From NCBI GenBank assembly GCA_013813125.1, contig JACCSH010000093.1, forward strand, positions 1 to 15,019: a stretch of DNA of 15,019 nt, given 5' to 3'. Made by a program: the position numbers and the translations under genes. This document shows positions 7,217-14,197 of this stretch, piece after piece. Under the pieces are notes generated by a model. It made no database searches, was not told the origin of the DNA, and saw only the letters and a list, made by a program, of their open reading frames with translations. Source of the stretch: Nocardioidaceae bacterium. GTDB lineage: Bacteria; Actinomycetota; Actinomycetes; Propionibacteriales; Nocardioidaceae. The stretch's first letter is position 1. Every line of letters starts with the position of its first letter.

Positions 7217-7278
7217 GGTTGACTCTCAGCAGCGCTGAGAAGGTTCGCGATTCGGTTTCCGCACCGCAATTCGCTGAC
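7217..7278 (-). promoter_or_regulatory. Conserved 62-base leader block upstream of GH copy 2
   Basis: The second copy of the leader element, with the hairpin at 7225-7239, 28-89 bases upstream of the GH copy 2 ATG. Between this block and the start codon it has 6 bases fewer than copy 1, so the overlapping short frame stays open (ATG 7302 to TGA 7168, 44 residues, core VSELRCGNRIANLLSAAESQ). Similarity to copy 1 ends abruptly after 7278, which marks the edge of the duplicated unit. Confidence 0.6.
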
Positions 7279-7773
7279 GAGGACGCGACGGTCGACTGCC
7301 ATGCCGTGCGCGTCGATGTTCCCGAGGACCCGGCGACGACAGCGACGACGTTGCCCGAATCATCGGTTTCCCACGGCACTGGGGAGCCGTTCCACGGCCC
7401 AGTTACTGCAAGGAGCGGTTCTACCTGAGGGGAGGAGAAACCCGTCCGTTACTGTCCGTGTTCATATAGTGACACTATCACCTACAGTTAGGACCAGATT
7501 CCGGAATGTACTTTTCCCGACGAGGCCAAACGCCCGTTGCCGGTGGCGAGGTAGCGGTTGCGGCCACCATCGCCAGAGCTGTACCGGCGACGGCCGAGGC
7601 GCGGACTGCCCGGCGCGTAGATGGGGTTGCGTCAGTGATCAAGACTTCCCCTGGCAGAAAAACGAAACCGGCTTGGGGGACAGCATCGTAGCGGCATCGC
7701 CGGTTGGCAATAGCCGTCGGTGACAGCGCGCAGATCCCGGATTAAGTCTTGGGTTAGCCGTGGAAGCCGGGGG
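7279..7773. other. Intergenic stretch without a convincing gene
   Basis: These 495 bases lie between the GH copy 2 leader and the end of nfo. Frames are open on both strands, for example a plus-strand frame to 7428 and minus-strand frames, but none has a recognisable domain, a good ribosome site or similarity to its neighbours. Base composition drops to AT-rich around 7461-7510. The region probably holds the promoter of GH copy 2 and the palindrome at 7466-7478. No terminator with a T-run is visible for nfo. Confidence 0.5.
7466..7478. promoter_or_regulatory. Palindrome ATAGTG-A-CACTAT, candidate operator
   Basis: A perfect 6+1+6 inverted repeat in the only AT-rich part of the nfo-GH intergenic region, overlapped by a second GTGA-N5-TCAC repeat (7469-7481). 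Size and symmetry fit a dimeric regulator such as the GntR family. It is about 280 bases upstream of the GH copy 2 start, so a long leader would be implied. No regulator gene is in the window. Confidence 0.35.
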
Positions 7774-8574
7774 TCAGGTGAGTCGGCGCCTGAGCCACTC
7801 GATGTCAGCGGTTTGGCCTGCCACACCGCCGGGGGTCTCGCAGACGACTGGCGCACCGGCAGCCAGCACGACGGCCGCCAGATCGTCGGGCGCGATCGTG
7901 CCGGTTCCGAGGTTGGCGTGGCGATCAGCACCGGAGTCGAACGCATCTCGGGAGTCGTTGGCGTGGACGAGATCGATGCGCCCGGTGATTGCCAATACCC
8001 GTTCAACAACGGAATTCAACTCCTCGCCGCCGGCATGAGCGTGGCAGGTGTCGAGGCAGAACCCGACCTGGTCCGCACCCTCAGTCCCCTCGATCGCGTC
8101 CCACAGCTGCGCGATCCGCTCGAGCCGCCGTGCCATCGCCTGATCACCCCCGGCCGTGTTCTCGATGAGCAGCGGTACGGATATCTCGGTGCGCTCGACG
8201 CATTTGCGCCAGTTGTCGAATCCCGCGACTGGGTCGCCGCCCTTGAGTACATGGCCGCCGTGCACGATGACACCTCTGGCGCCGATCTCGCCCGCCAGCC
8301 AGATGGTCTGCTGGAGCAGCTTTCGTGACGGTATGCGGATCCGGTTGTTCGACGTCGCGACGTTGAGCACATAAGGCGAGTGGACGTAGAGGTCGATTGC
8401 GGCGGCCTCGGCGGCTTGACGCAGGGCGGCGGGCCCTCCGTCGTACCCGACCACGGGCCGCTTCCATCCCTGCGGGTCACCGAGGAAGAACTGCGACAAG
8501 GCGGCGCCACGCGCCCGCGCCTCCGTGACAGGGTCGGTCTGGTCCACGTGTGCGCCGATGGTGAGGCTGCTCAT
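7774..8574 (-). CDS. nfo: Deoxyribonuclease IV (endonuclease IV, AP endonuclease family 2)
   Basis: A 266-residue TIM-barrel enzyme that cleaves DNA 5' of abasic sites in base-excision repair, using a trinuclear zinc centre. The full set of metal ligands is visible by comparison with E. coli Nfo: His65 (VHSPYVLN), His105 (VIVHGGH), Glu138 (LLIENTAG), Asp175 and His178 (GFCLDTCHAHAGG, a family signature), His204 (LVHANDS), Asp217 and His219 (ADRHANLG) and Glu246 (VVCETPG). The N-terminal IGAHV is also typical. Length is near the usual 270-285 residues. The ATG has no Shine-Dalgarno; TATCGT ends 6 bases before it, suggesting a leaderless transcript. It is divergent from the ABC transporter genes and separated from the GH genes by 584 bases, so it is probably its own unit. 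Confidence 0.95.
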   Translation of the reverse strand: MSSLTIGAHVDQTDPVTEARARGAALSQFFLGDPQGWKRPVVGYDGGPAALRQAAEAAAIDLYVHSPYVLNVATSNNRIRIPSRKLLQQTIWLAGEIGARGVIVHGGHVLKGGDPVAGFDNWRKCVERTEISVPLLIENTAGGDQAMARRLERIAQLWDAIEGTEGADQVGFCLDTCHAHAGGEELNSVVERVLAITGRIDLVHANDSRDAFDSGADRHANLGTGTIAPDDLAAVVLAAGAPVVCETPGGVAGQTADIEWLRRRLT

Positions 8575-8586
8575 GCGGACACGATA
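8575..8586 (-). promoter_or_regulatory. Candidate leaderless -10 element (TATCGT) of nfo
   Basis: On the minus strand TATCGT is followed by six bases and then the nfo ATG. A TANNNT box at this distance puts the transcription start at the A of ATG, the usual arrangement of leaderless actinobacterial genes. No clear -35 was found, and no ribosome binding site is present, which supports the idea indirectly. Confidence 0.4.
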
Positions 8587-8691
8587 TGCAGATCTTCCGA
8601 CAAGAGTTGGACAGGTTCACCGAGCGCCGCGACCTTCCAAGCCAGGGGTGAAGATCGGGCCTTCATGCGAAGCGATAATCCGATCGATTTC

Positions 8692-8706
8692 CGAAGGTGA
8701 CCTTCG
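8692..8706. promoter_or_regulatory. Palindrome CGAAGGT-G-ACCTTCG, candidate operator of the ABC operon
   Basis: A perfect 7+1+7 inverted repeat 59 bases upstream of the ABC ATPase start, immediately followed by CGCTAGCG (8705-8712). TAGCGT (8708-8713) could be a -10 box and GATAAT lies upstream at 8674-8679. The placement around a possible promoter suggests a repressor site. The regulator is unknown and is not encoded here. Confidence 0.35.
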
Positions 8707-8764
8707 CTAGCGTGGAGGGTGATGAAGGGCGCCTGCGCCGCAACCCTGATGACCTGGAGAGGGA

Positions 8765-9580
8765 ATGTTCAGATCTGCTCCCAAGCCCAGCCACTCCACG
8801 TCCAGCACCGTCTTCGGGCCGGGCAGCGGCGTCGCCGCGCGTGCGCTCGACGTGCGCAAGGTGTACGGCGAGGGCGACGCGACCGTTGCGGCTCTCGACG
8901 GCGTCTCAATAGACTTCGCGGCGGGGGTTTTCACCGCCGTGATGGGGCCTTCGGGCTCAGGTAAGTCGACCTTGATGCACTGTATGGCCGCGCTCGACAC
9001 GGTTTCAGCGGGGCACGTCTTCATCGGTGACCTAGAGCTGGCGGGCCTTGGTGACAAGCAGCTGACTAAGCTGCGGCGCGACAAGATCGGGTTCATCTTC
9101 CAGGCTTACAACCTCGTCCCCACCCTGACGGCGCAGGAGAACATCGAGCTGCCCCTGTCAATCGCTGGACGCAAGCCTGATCGGCAATGGTTCGACACCG
9201 TGATCGACACGGTTGGGCTGCGCGATCGCCTTGGTCATCGGCCCAATCAGCTCTCGGGCGGCCAGCAACAGCGGGTTGCCTGCGCCCGTGCGTTGGTAAC
9301 TCGCCCTGACGTGGTCTTCGCAGACGAACCGACAGGCAACCTGGACTCTGCCGCCGGCGCCGAGGTCTTGGCTTTCTTGCGCCGCAGCGTCGATGACCAC
9401 CGCCAGACGGTGATCATGGTGACGCACGACCCGGTCGCTGCTTCGTACACCGATCGGGTGGTTTTCCTCGCCGATGGCAAGGTGGTCGACGAGCTCCGCA
9501 ACCCGACCGCCGCCGACGTGCTCGAGGAGATGAAGGTCCTCAGTGCGCGGTCCATCGCCGGCACCGCCACGGGCAGCTGA
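8765..9580 (+). CDS. ABC transporter ATP-binding protein, MacB/LolD type
   Basis: A 271-residue nucleotide-binding subunit. Visible motifs: Walker A GPSGSGKST (61-69), Q-loop Gln113 in FIFQAYNLVPTLT, signature LSGGQQQR (163-170), Walker B VVFADEP (183-189), D-loop NLD (192-194) and H-loop His221 in VTHD. The FQxYNLxPxLT segment and the companion FtsX permease place it in the MacB/LolD/FtsE-like group, which couples ATP hydrolysis to mechanical work or export across the envelope rather than to solute uptake. About 25 residues precede the core fold; the ATG at 8765 has GGAGAGGG very close upstream (8756-8763), so a slightly later start is possible. The stop is followed after two bases by the permease ATG, implying translational coupling. 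The substrate cannot be read from sequence. Confidence 0.93.
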   Translation: MFRSAPKPSHSTSSTVFGPGSGVAARALDVRKVYGEGDATVAALDGVSIDFAAGVFTAVMGPSGSGKSTLMHCMAALDTVSAGHVFIGDLELAGLGDKQLTKLRRDKIGFIFQAYNLVPTLTAQENIELPLSIAGRKPDRQWFDTVIDTVGLRDRLGHRPNQLSGGQQQRVACARALVTRPDVVFADEPTGNLDSAAGAEVLAFLRRSVDDHRQTVIMVTHDPVAASYTDRVVFLADGKVVDELRNPTAADVLEEMKVLSARSIAGTATGS

Positions 9581-9582
9581 GC

Positions 9583-12132
9583 ATGTTCAAGGTCACCTGG
9601 CACAATCTCATCGCCCGCAAGGTCAGGCTTGCCCTGAGCGCCTTCGCCATTGTGCTGGGTGTGGCTTTCGTGGCCGGATCGTTCATCTTCACCGACGCCT
9701 TGGGCGGAGCCTTCGACGGAATCGTCAAAGGCACCACCGCCGACGTCGAGGTGCTGCCCGAAGGGGCCGGCCAGGCGGACTCGTTCGGCACCGATGCGCG
9801 GACGATCCCCGCGCCGTTGGTCGAGGAGCTGAGGCAGCTGTCTGAGGCGGAGAAAGTGGTCGGCACCGATCAGGTGCAGGGCGTCTTCGTGATCAGCAAG
9901 GAAGGCGAGCTCATCGGCGGCAATGGTCCGCCTGGACTCGCCTTCAACTACAACGAGATGACCGCGATCACCGGTGATCCCATCCTCACGGTGGCAGACG
10001 GCGAGCTGCCGTCCACGCGCGACCAGGTGGCACTCGACGTGGACACCGCAACCAAGGCTGGGTATGACATCGGTGACGAGGTGACGCTCGTAACCCCCGG
10101 TGACCCGCCGACGATGAAGGCGGAGCTGACCGGGTTGGTGCGGTTCGGCTCCGAGGGCGGGTTGGTCGGAGCCACTCTCACGATCTTCGACGACCAGGTC
10201 ATCAAGGACCTGTTCTTCGAGGGAAAGGACGTGTACACCAACATCTCGCTGACCGCAGCGGAAGGAGTCAGCCAAGTCCAGTTGCGCGATGCGGTGAAAG
10301 AGGTGCTGCCTCAGGGCCTCGAGGCTCTCACCGGCGACGACTTCGCCGCGGACCAGCAGGAGATCATCGGCACCATTCTTGGTTTCATCAACACCTTCCT
10401 CCTCGTGTTCGCGGCAGTGGCCCTGATCGTCGGCACATTCCTCATCATCAACACCTTCTCGATCCTGGTGGCACAGCGCAGTCGTGAGTTGGCGCTGCTG
10501 CGAGCCATGGGTGCATCCAAGAAGCAGGTCAACCGGGCCGTGCTCACCGAGGCGCTGGTCGTCAGTTTGGTGGGATCGACCGTCGGACTGGGTATGGGTT
10601 ATCTGCTGGCGATCGGCTTGCGGGCGCTCTTTGGGTTCATCGGGCTCGACTTGGGCGCGGCCGACATGCCCGTCGAACTGCGCACGGTGCTGTTGTCATA
10701 CGCCGTTGGTGTGATCGTGACGCTGGTGGCCGCCTATTTGCCCGCTAGAAGGGCGAGCCGGATCGCGCCGGTCCAGGCCATGCGCGACGACGTGGCGTTG
10801 CCCGAGACCTCGTTGCGCCGCCGCTTCCTCGTTGGTGCGGTGATGGTGGCCGTTGGGGTGGCCTTGATGGTGACCGGCTTCGCCGGCTCAGGTGGACGCG
10901 GGCTGTTGCTGATCGGACTGGGCATGCTCTCCATCTTGATCGGTGTGGCTCTAATGGCGCCCATGCTGGGACGCCCAATCGTCCAGGCGCTCGGAGTGGT
11001 ATACCGGAGGCTGTTCGGCACGGTCGGCAACCTGGCGACCGAGAACACGCTCCGCAATCCGCGTCGGACGGCCGCCACTTCGAGTGCGCTGATGATCGGC
11101 CTGACCTTGGTCGCGCTCATGTCAATCCTCGGCCAGTCGGCCAAGGTCAGCACCGACAAGGCCATCGAGGAGAGTCTGACCGCTGAGCTGATCGTTTCCA
11201 ACGCAACCGGCCAGTTCTTCTCCACTGCATACGCCGACTCGATTCGAGAGCTCGATGGCGTCGACTCGGTGACGGCCTTTCGTCAGGCCGGCGCCAAGCT
11301 AGCGAACTCTCAGGTATTCCTTCAGGCCGTCGAGCCGGAGTCGTTGGGCTCGGCATTGCAGCTACCCGTTGACGGTGGCTCACTGGAGGCCTTCGACGAT
11401 CAATCGGTATTCGTCAGTTCAACGCGAGCGAAGTCGAGCGACCTCGCCGTGGGTGATTCGGTGAAACTGACTTTCCCGGCCGGACCGACGGAGTTCGACG
11501 TTGCGGGGATCTTCCCAGTCGGTGGGGCGGTAGCCGGGGACTTCCTGCTGACACTGGAGGGACTCGAGCGGTCCGGCATCAAGCCGGAGGACTCACTGCT
11601 GTTCATCACCAAGAAGCCAGGGGCCGACGAGGCTGTAGTGCGCTCTCAAATCGAGGAGGTGCTGGCCGACAACCCCACTGTGACGTTGAAGAACCAGCAA
11701 GAATTCGCAGACGAGCAGAAGGACCTGATCAACAGGGTCCTCTATATCATCTATGCGCTCTTGGGGCTGGCCGTCATCATCGCGATTCTGGGCATCACCA
11801 ACACACTGGCGCTGTCCGTCATCGAACGCACTCGTGAGGTCGGGCTGTTGCGGGCCATTGGCGTCAGCCGCTGGCAGCTCCGGAGGATGGTTGGCCTGGA
11901 GTCGATCGCCATTTCGGTGCTCGGCGCTCTGCTCGGGGTCGTCATGGGTATCGCGTTCGGAATCGCGATGCAGCGAGCCATCGCCGACCAGGGCATCGAC
12001 GTTTTGTCGATCCCATGGTTGCAGCTGGGAATCTTCGTGGTGCTTGCCGCGCTGGCGGGGGTGCTGGCAGCGCTCTTGCCGGCCCGGCGGGCCGCCAAGC
12101 TGAACGTGCTCGAGGCGATCACAACCGAGTAG
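9583..12132 (+). CDS. FtsX-type ABC transporter permease (MacB-like, two FtsX domains)
   Basis: An 849-residue membrane subunit for the ATPase just upstream. The first membrane helix is near residues 17-37, followed by a large extracellular MacB-PCD-like domain (about 40-255). FtsX domain 1 follows (about 258-400, three helices, with ELALLRAMGASKKQV as coupling region). Two helices lie around 415-465, then a second extracellular domain (about 500-705), then FtsX domain 2 (about 709-845, with EVGLLRAIGVSRWQL). Both halves end in PARRA-type sequences (LPARRASRIAPVQAMR and LLPARRAAKLNVLEAI), as usual for this family. The duplicated layout means one chain can supply both halves of the pore. In Gram-positives such pairs act on lipoproteins, peptides or cell-wall enzymes. 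The exact role is unknown. Confidence 0.92.
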   Translation: MFKVTWHNLIARKVRLALSAFAIVLGVAFVAGSFIFTDALGGAFDGIVKGTTADVEVLPEGAGQADSFGTDARTIPAPLVEELRQLSEAEKVVGTDQVQGVFVISKEGELIGGNGPPGLAFNYNEMTAITGDPILTVADGELPSTRDQVALDVDTATKAGYDIGDEVTLVTPGDPPTMKAELTGLVRFGSEGGLVGATLTIFDDQVIKDLFFEGKDVYTNISLTAAEGVSQVQLRDAVKEVLPQGLEALTGDDFAADQQEIIGTILGFINTFLLVFAAVALIVGTFLIINTFSILVAQRSRELALLRAMGASKKQVNRAVLTEALVVSLVGSTVGLGMGYLLAIGLRALFGFIGLDLGAADMPVELRTVLLSYAVGVIVTLVAAYLPARRASRIAPVQAMRDDVALPETSLRRRFLVGAVMVAVGVALMVTGFAGSGGRGLLLIGLGMLSILIGVALMAPMLGRPIVQALGVVYRRLFGTVGNLATENTLRNPRRTAATSSALMIGLTLVALMSILGQSAKVSTDKAIEESLTAELIVSNATGQFFSTAYADSIRELDGVDSVTAFRQAGAKLANSQVFLQAVEPESLGSALQLPVDGGSLEAFDDQSVFVSSTRAKSSDLAVGDSVKLTFPAGPTEFDVAGIFPVGGAVAGDFLLTLEGLERSGIKPEDSLLFITKKPGADEAVVRSQIEEVLADNPTVTLKNQQEFADEQKDLINRVLYIIYALLGLAVIIAILGITNTLALSVIERTREVGLLRAIGVSRWQLRRMVGLESIAISVLGALLGVVMGIAFGIAMQRAIADQGIDVLSIPWLQLGIFVVLAALAGVLAALLPARRAAKLNVLEAITTE

Positions 12133-12415
12133 GCAGGGTTGCGCTCCGCTTTCGCTCAGTAAGCCTGAATAGGTCGCGGTCGCCATGGCAACTCCAACCC
12201 AGTCATCTCTGAGACAACTCAGTCTGTGGATGACAATTTCCGTGGTATCGCGGTGCGCTGATAATCTTTCCCTTGGTTGACCTGGCATCAGGCGAGGTCG
12301 CACCCACACCGTACCGAGTTCTCAGCCAGCATGGCTGTGCCAGGATCTGGGCTGGTGTGCCTCCTGTCACGGAAAGACCGTGACCGCTGAGTCCACAGGA
12401 GGTGGATGTCGAATC
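12133..12415 (+). other. Promoter and leader region of the rpsF operon
   Basis: This is a 283-base gap between the permease stop and the rpsF start. No gene is supported; an opposing frame here is an antisense shadow that continues through rpsF. It holds weak hairpins (CTGAG-ACAA-CTCAG at 12209-12222; CAGCC-AGCAT-GGCTG at 12323-12337), a possible -10 GATAAT at 12260-12265 without a good -35, TTGACC at 12277-12282 without a matching -10, and the structured element at 12360-12402. No T-run terminator follows the ABC genes. Confidence 0.6.
12360..12402 (+). promoter_or_regulatory. Structured rpsF leader, probable S6:S18 autoregulatory RNA motif
   Basis: CCTCCTGT (12360-12367) pairs perfectly with ACAGGAGG (12395-12402), which contains the rpsF Shine-Dalgarno. 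Stacked on it is CACGG (12368-12372), loop AAAGA, CCGTG (12378-12382). The 12 bases left unpaired on the 3' side (12383-12394, ACCGCTGAGTCC) contain CCG. S6:S18-binding leaders of rpsF operons in many bacteria are known to have a stem, a 3'-side bulge with CCG and a short apical hairpin that mimics the 16S rRNA site. When the S6:S18 complex is bound, ribosome access would be blocked. Pairing is read directly; regulatory role follows from the known motif. Confidence 0.7.
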
Positions 12416-12706
12416 ATGCGCAATTACGAACTCATGGTCATCCTCGATCCAGATCTCGAGGAGCGCACGGTCGCACCGTCGCTCGACCAGTACCTCAACC
12501 TTGTTCGCCAAGACGGCGGTAGCGTCGAGTCCGTCGACGTGTGGGGCCGACGCCGGTTGGCTTACGAGGTCGACAAGAAGACAGAGGGCATCTACGCCGT
12601 CGTCACCTTGTCGGCGGAGCCCGCTACGGTCGCAGAACTCGACCGGCAGCTTGGCCTCAACGAATCCGTGATGCGCACGAAGGTGCTGCGTCCCGAAGTT
12701 CACTGA
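12416..12706 (+). CDS. rpsF: 30S ribosomal protein S6 (bS6)
   Basis: A 96-residue protein that binds 16S rRNA of the small-subunit platform as a heterodimer with S18. It begins [17 protein letters not shown], the standard S6 opening, and contains [19 protein letters not shown] (35-52) and [12 protein letters not shown] (81-92), all family hallmarks. The frame is open 12 codons further upstream, but ATG 12416 is chosen because S6 proteins begin at this Met. AGGAGGT lies 12 bases upstream, slightly long, and is inside the leader stem. It is the first gene of rpsF-ssb-rpsR-rplI, with 72 bases to ssb. Confidence 0.97.
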   Translation: MRNYELMVILDPDLEERTVAPSLDQYLNLVRQDGGSVESVDVWGRRRLAYEVDKKTEGIYAVVTLSAEPATVAELDRQLGLNESVMRTKVLRPEVH

Positions 12707-12778
12707 TCACCCGATCAGCGGCGCCAGGACCGATTCCCCCGGTCGTTTCACTGACCAGACCAAGGGAGACCATCAGAC

Positions 12779-13309
12779 ATGGCAGGCGAAACCATCATCA
12801 CCGTCGTAGGCAACCTCGTCGACGACCCCGACCTGCGATTCACCCCGTCGGGGGCTGCAGTCGCCAACTTCCGTATCGCTTCGACGCCACGCACATTCGA
12901 TCGACAGACAAACGAGTGGAAGGACGGCGAGACGCTCTGGCTGGGTTGCGCGGTCTGGCGACAAGCGGCCGAAAACGTTGCCGAGTCGTTGCAGAAGGGC
13001 ATGCGCGTCATCGTGCATGGACGGCTCAAGTCGCGCAGCTATGAGACTCGTGAAGGTGAGAAGCGCACCGTTTTCGAGATCGATGTCGACGAAGTGGGTC
13101 CGAGCCTGAAGTCGGCCACCGCCAAAGTTACCAAGGCCAGCCGATCCGGTGGCTTCGACAACAGCGGTGGGGGCTCGAACTACGGAGCTCCTCCCAACGA
13201 CCCGTGGGCCTCACCTGCACCTGCACCTGCAGCTAGCCCGTCCGGCGCAGCCGCTGACCCTTGGGCCACGCCAGCACCGGCAGGGAGCTCCGATGAACCA
13301 CCCTTCTGA
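12779..13309 (+). CDS. ssb: Single-stranded DNA-binding protein
   Basis: A 176-residue protein with an N-terminal OB fold (about 1-110): [47 protein letters not shown] and [21 protein letters not shown] flexible tail rich in Gly, Pro, Ala and Ser (about 118-170, with repeated PWAxPAP units) follows, and the acidic tip SSDEPPF recruits replication and repair partners. It coats single-stranded DNA as a tetramer. The ATG has AGGGAGA upstream. Its place between rpsF and rpsR is the classic bacterial arrangement. The tail is coded by a short GCACCT repeat around 13215-13230, likely variable in length. Confidence 0.97.
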   Translation: MAGETIITVVGNLVDDPDLRFTPSGAAVANFRIASTPRTFDRQTNEWKDGETLWLGCAVWRQAAENVAESLQKGMRVIVHGRLKSRSYETREGEKRTVFEIDVDEVGPSLKSATAKVTKASRSGGFDNSGGGSNYGAPPNDPWASPAPAPAASPSGAAADPWATPAPAGSSDEPPF

Positions 13310-13372
13310 CCAACCCCATCACCGACAAACGCGCCCGCATCCAGCTGCGGCGCACTGAGACAACCGACCATT

Positions 13373-13387
13373 CCGGCTGATAGCCGG
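13373..13387 (+). other. Hairpin CCGGCT-GAT-AGCCGG between ssb and rpsR
   Basis: A perfect six-pair stem with a three-base loop, ending 8 bases before the GAGGAG ribosome site of rpsR. A second imperfect stem (CCGCA-N6-TGCGG) lies at about 13335-13350. There is no T-run, so it is unlikely to be a full terminator. It may stabilise mRNA ends or tune rpsR expression relative to ssb. Confidence 0.45.
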
Positions 13388-13407
13388 GCTCACAGAGGAG
13401 CACCACA

Positions 13408-13644
13408 ATGGCCAAACCAGTACTGCGCAAGCCGAAGAAAAAGGTTTGCTCGTTCTGTAAGGACAAAGCCACCTACGTCGACTACAAGGACACGAACCTG
13501 CTGCGGAAGTTCATCTCCGACCGAGGCAAGATCCGCGCCCGCCGCGTGACCGGAAACTGCACCCAGCACCAGCGAGACGTCGCGATGGCGGTTAAGAACG
13601 CACGCGAGATGGCGTTGCTGCCCTACACCTCCACCGCGCGCTGA
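13408..13644 (+). CDS. rpsR: 30S ribosomal protein S18 (bS18), cysteine-containing form
   Basis: A 78-residue basic protein, the partner of S6 on the 30S platform. Typical segments are [33 protein letters not shown] (24-56) and the C-terminal helix [12 protein letters not shown]. It keeps Cys14, Cys17, Cys51 and His54, a CxxC...CxxH set marking the zinc-type (C+) S18; actinobacteria often carry a second, cysteine-free copy elsewhere that is made during zinc starvation. A strong GAGGAG lies 7 bases before the ATG. It is followed by rplI after 13 bases. Confidence 0.97.
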   Translation: MAKPVLRKPKKKVCSFCKDKATYVDYKDTNLLRKFISDRGKIRARRVTGNCTQHQRDVAMAVKNAREMALLPYTSTAR

Positions 13645-13657
13645 GAGGACATGTGTC

Positions 13658-14104
13658 ATGAAGCTCATTCTGACTCAGGAGGTCTCGAGCCTCGGTGCTC
13701 CGGGAGATGTGGTCGAGGTCAAGGACGGCTACGGCCGCAACTACCTGATGCCACGAGGACTGGCAATCCGGTGGACTCGAGGGGCCGAAAAGCAGATCGA
13801 TTCGATCAAGAAGGCTCGATCCGTTCGCGACGTACGCGACCTAGGACTCGCCGAAGAAATTCAGCAGCGGCTCGAGAGCCTCACCGTCACCCTCCCCGCT
13901 CAGGCCGGCAGCACTGGGCGACTCTTCGGTGCTGTCTCGGTGAGCGAGATCGTCGAAGCGGTGAAAGCTGCGGGCGGCCCCGACATCGACAAGCGGCGTG
14001 TCCAGGTGGCCAACCCGATCAAGTCCCTCGGCACCCACCAGGTGACCGTTCGTGTGCACGACGAGTTAACAGCCAGGGTCAACCTCGAGGTGGTCGCCTC
14101 CTGA
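13658..14104 (+). CDS. rplI: 50S ribosomal protein L9 (bL9)
   Basis: A 148-residue protein that binds 23S rRNA near the L1 stalk and helps keep reading frame. The N-terminal domain has the L9 signature: [20 protein letters not shown] (13-32), followed by GLAI. The connecting helix (about 40-75) and the C-terminal domain with [12 protein letters not shown] and DIDKRRV are normal in length. Spacing to rpsR is 13 bases, with GAGAGGA as ribosome site. It is the last gene of the operon; a strong terminator starts 5 bases after the stop. Confidence 0.97.
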   Translation: MKLILTQEVSSLGAPGDVVEVKDGYGRNYLMPRGLAIRWTRGAEKQIDSIKKARSVRDVRDLGLAEEIQQRLESLTVTLPAQAGSTGRLFGAVSVSEIVEAVKAAGGPDIDKRRVQVANPIKSLGTHQVTVRVHDELTARVNLEVVAS

Positions 14105-14109
14105 GAGCC

Positions 14110-14141
14110 GGTCTGTCCAGTCAGTCCTGGACAGACCTTTC
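14110..14141 (+). terminator. Rho-independent terminator of the rpsF-ssb-rpsR-rplI operon
   Basis: GGTCTGTCCAG (14110-14120), a six-base loop TCAGTC, and CTGGACAGACC (14127-14137) form a perfect 11-pair stem followed by TTTCG. It directly follows rplI and lies between convergent genes. The T-run is short and on the plus strand only, so it should act mainly on the ribosomal operon. Confidence 0.88.
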
Positions 14142-14197
14142 GAGTGCTCGGCCGCAGGTGTAGGGGTGAGCGAGGGCGGTCAGTCGTGCAGGCGACC

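Larger units (their letters stand above)
4332..7278 (-). repeat. Tandem duplication of a 1.37-kb leader-plus-GH unit
   Basis: Two direct copies, 4332-5704 and 5909-7278, each consist of the 62-base leader, a start region and the whole GH gene. Similarity begins at the leader edge and stops at the stop codon; the 204 bases between units (5705-5908) are not shared. No insertion sequence or terminal repeat is visible at the edges. Confidence 0.85.

Noticed and set aside
4332..7278. Transposon-borne duplication
   Set aside because: No transposase, terminal inverted repeats or target duplications are visible at the unit edges.
7204..7723. Plus-strand frames in the nfo-GH gap
   Set aside because: No ribosome site, no recognisable domain, and part lies over the conserved GH leader. 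Not enough to call a gene.
9247..10275. 342-codon minus-strand frame opposite the ABC genes
   Set aside because: Runs across the end of the ATPase and start of the permease, both clearly real on the plus strand; it has no family features.
12277..12305. TTGACC as -35 of the rpsF promoter
   Set aside because: No TA-rich -10 box occurs 16-19 bases downstream.
12203..12703. 166-codon minus-strand frame over the rpsF leader and rpsF
   Set aside because: Entirely antisense to rpsF and its leader; explained by S6 coding bias.
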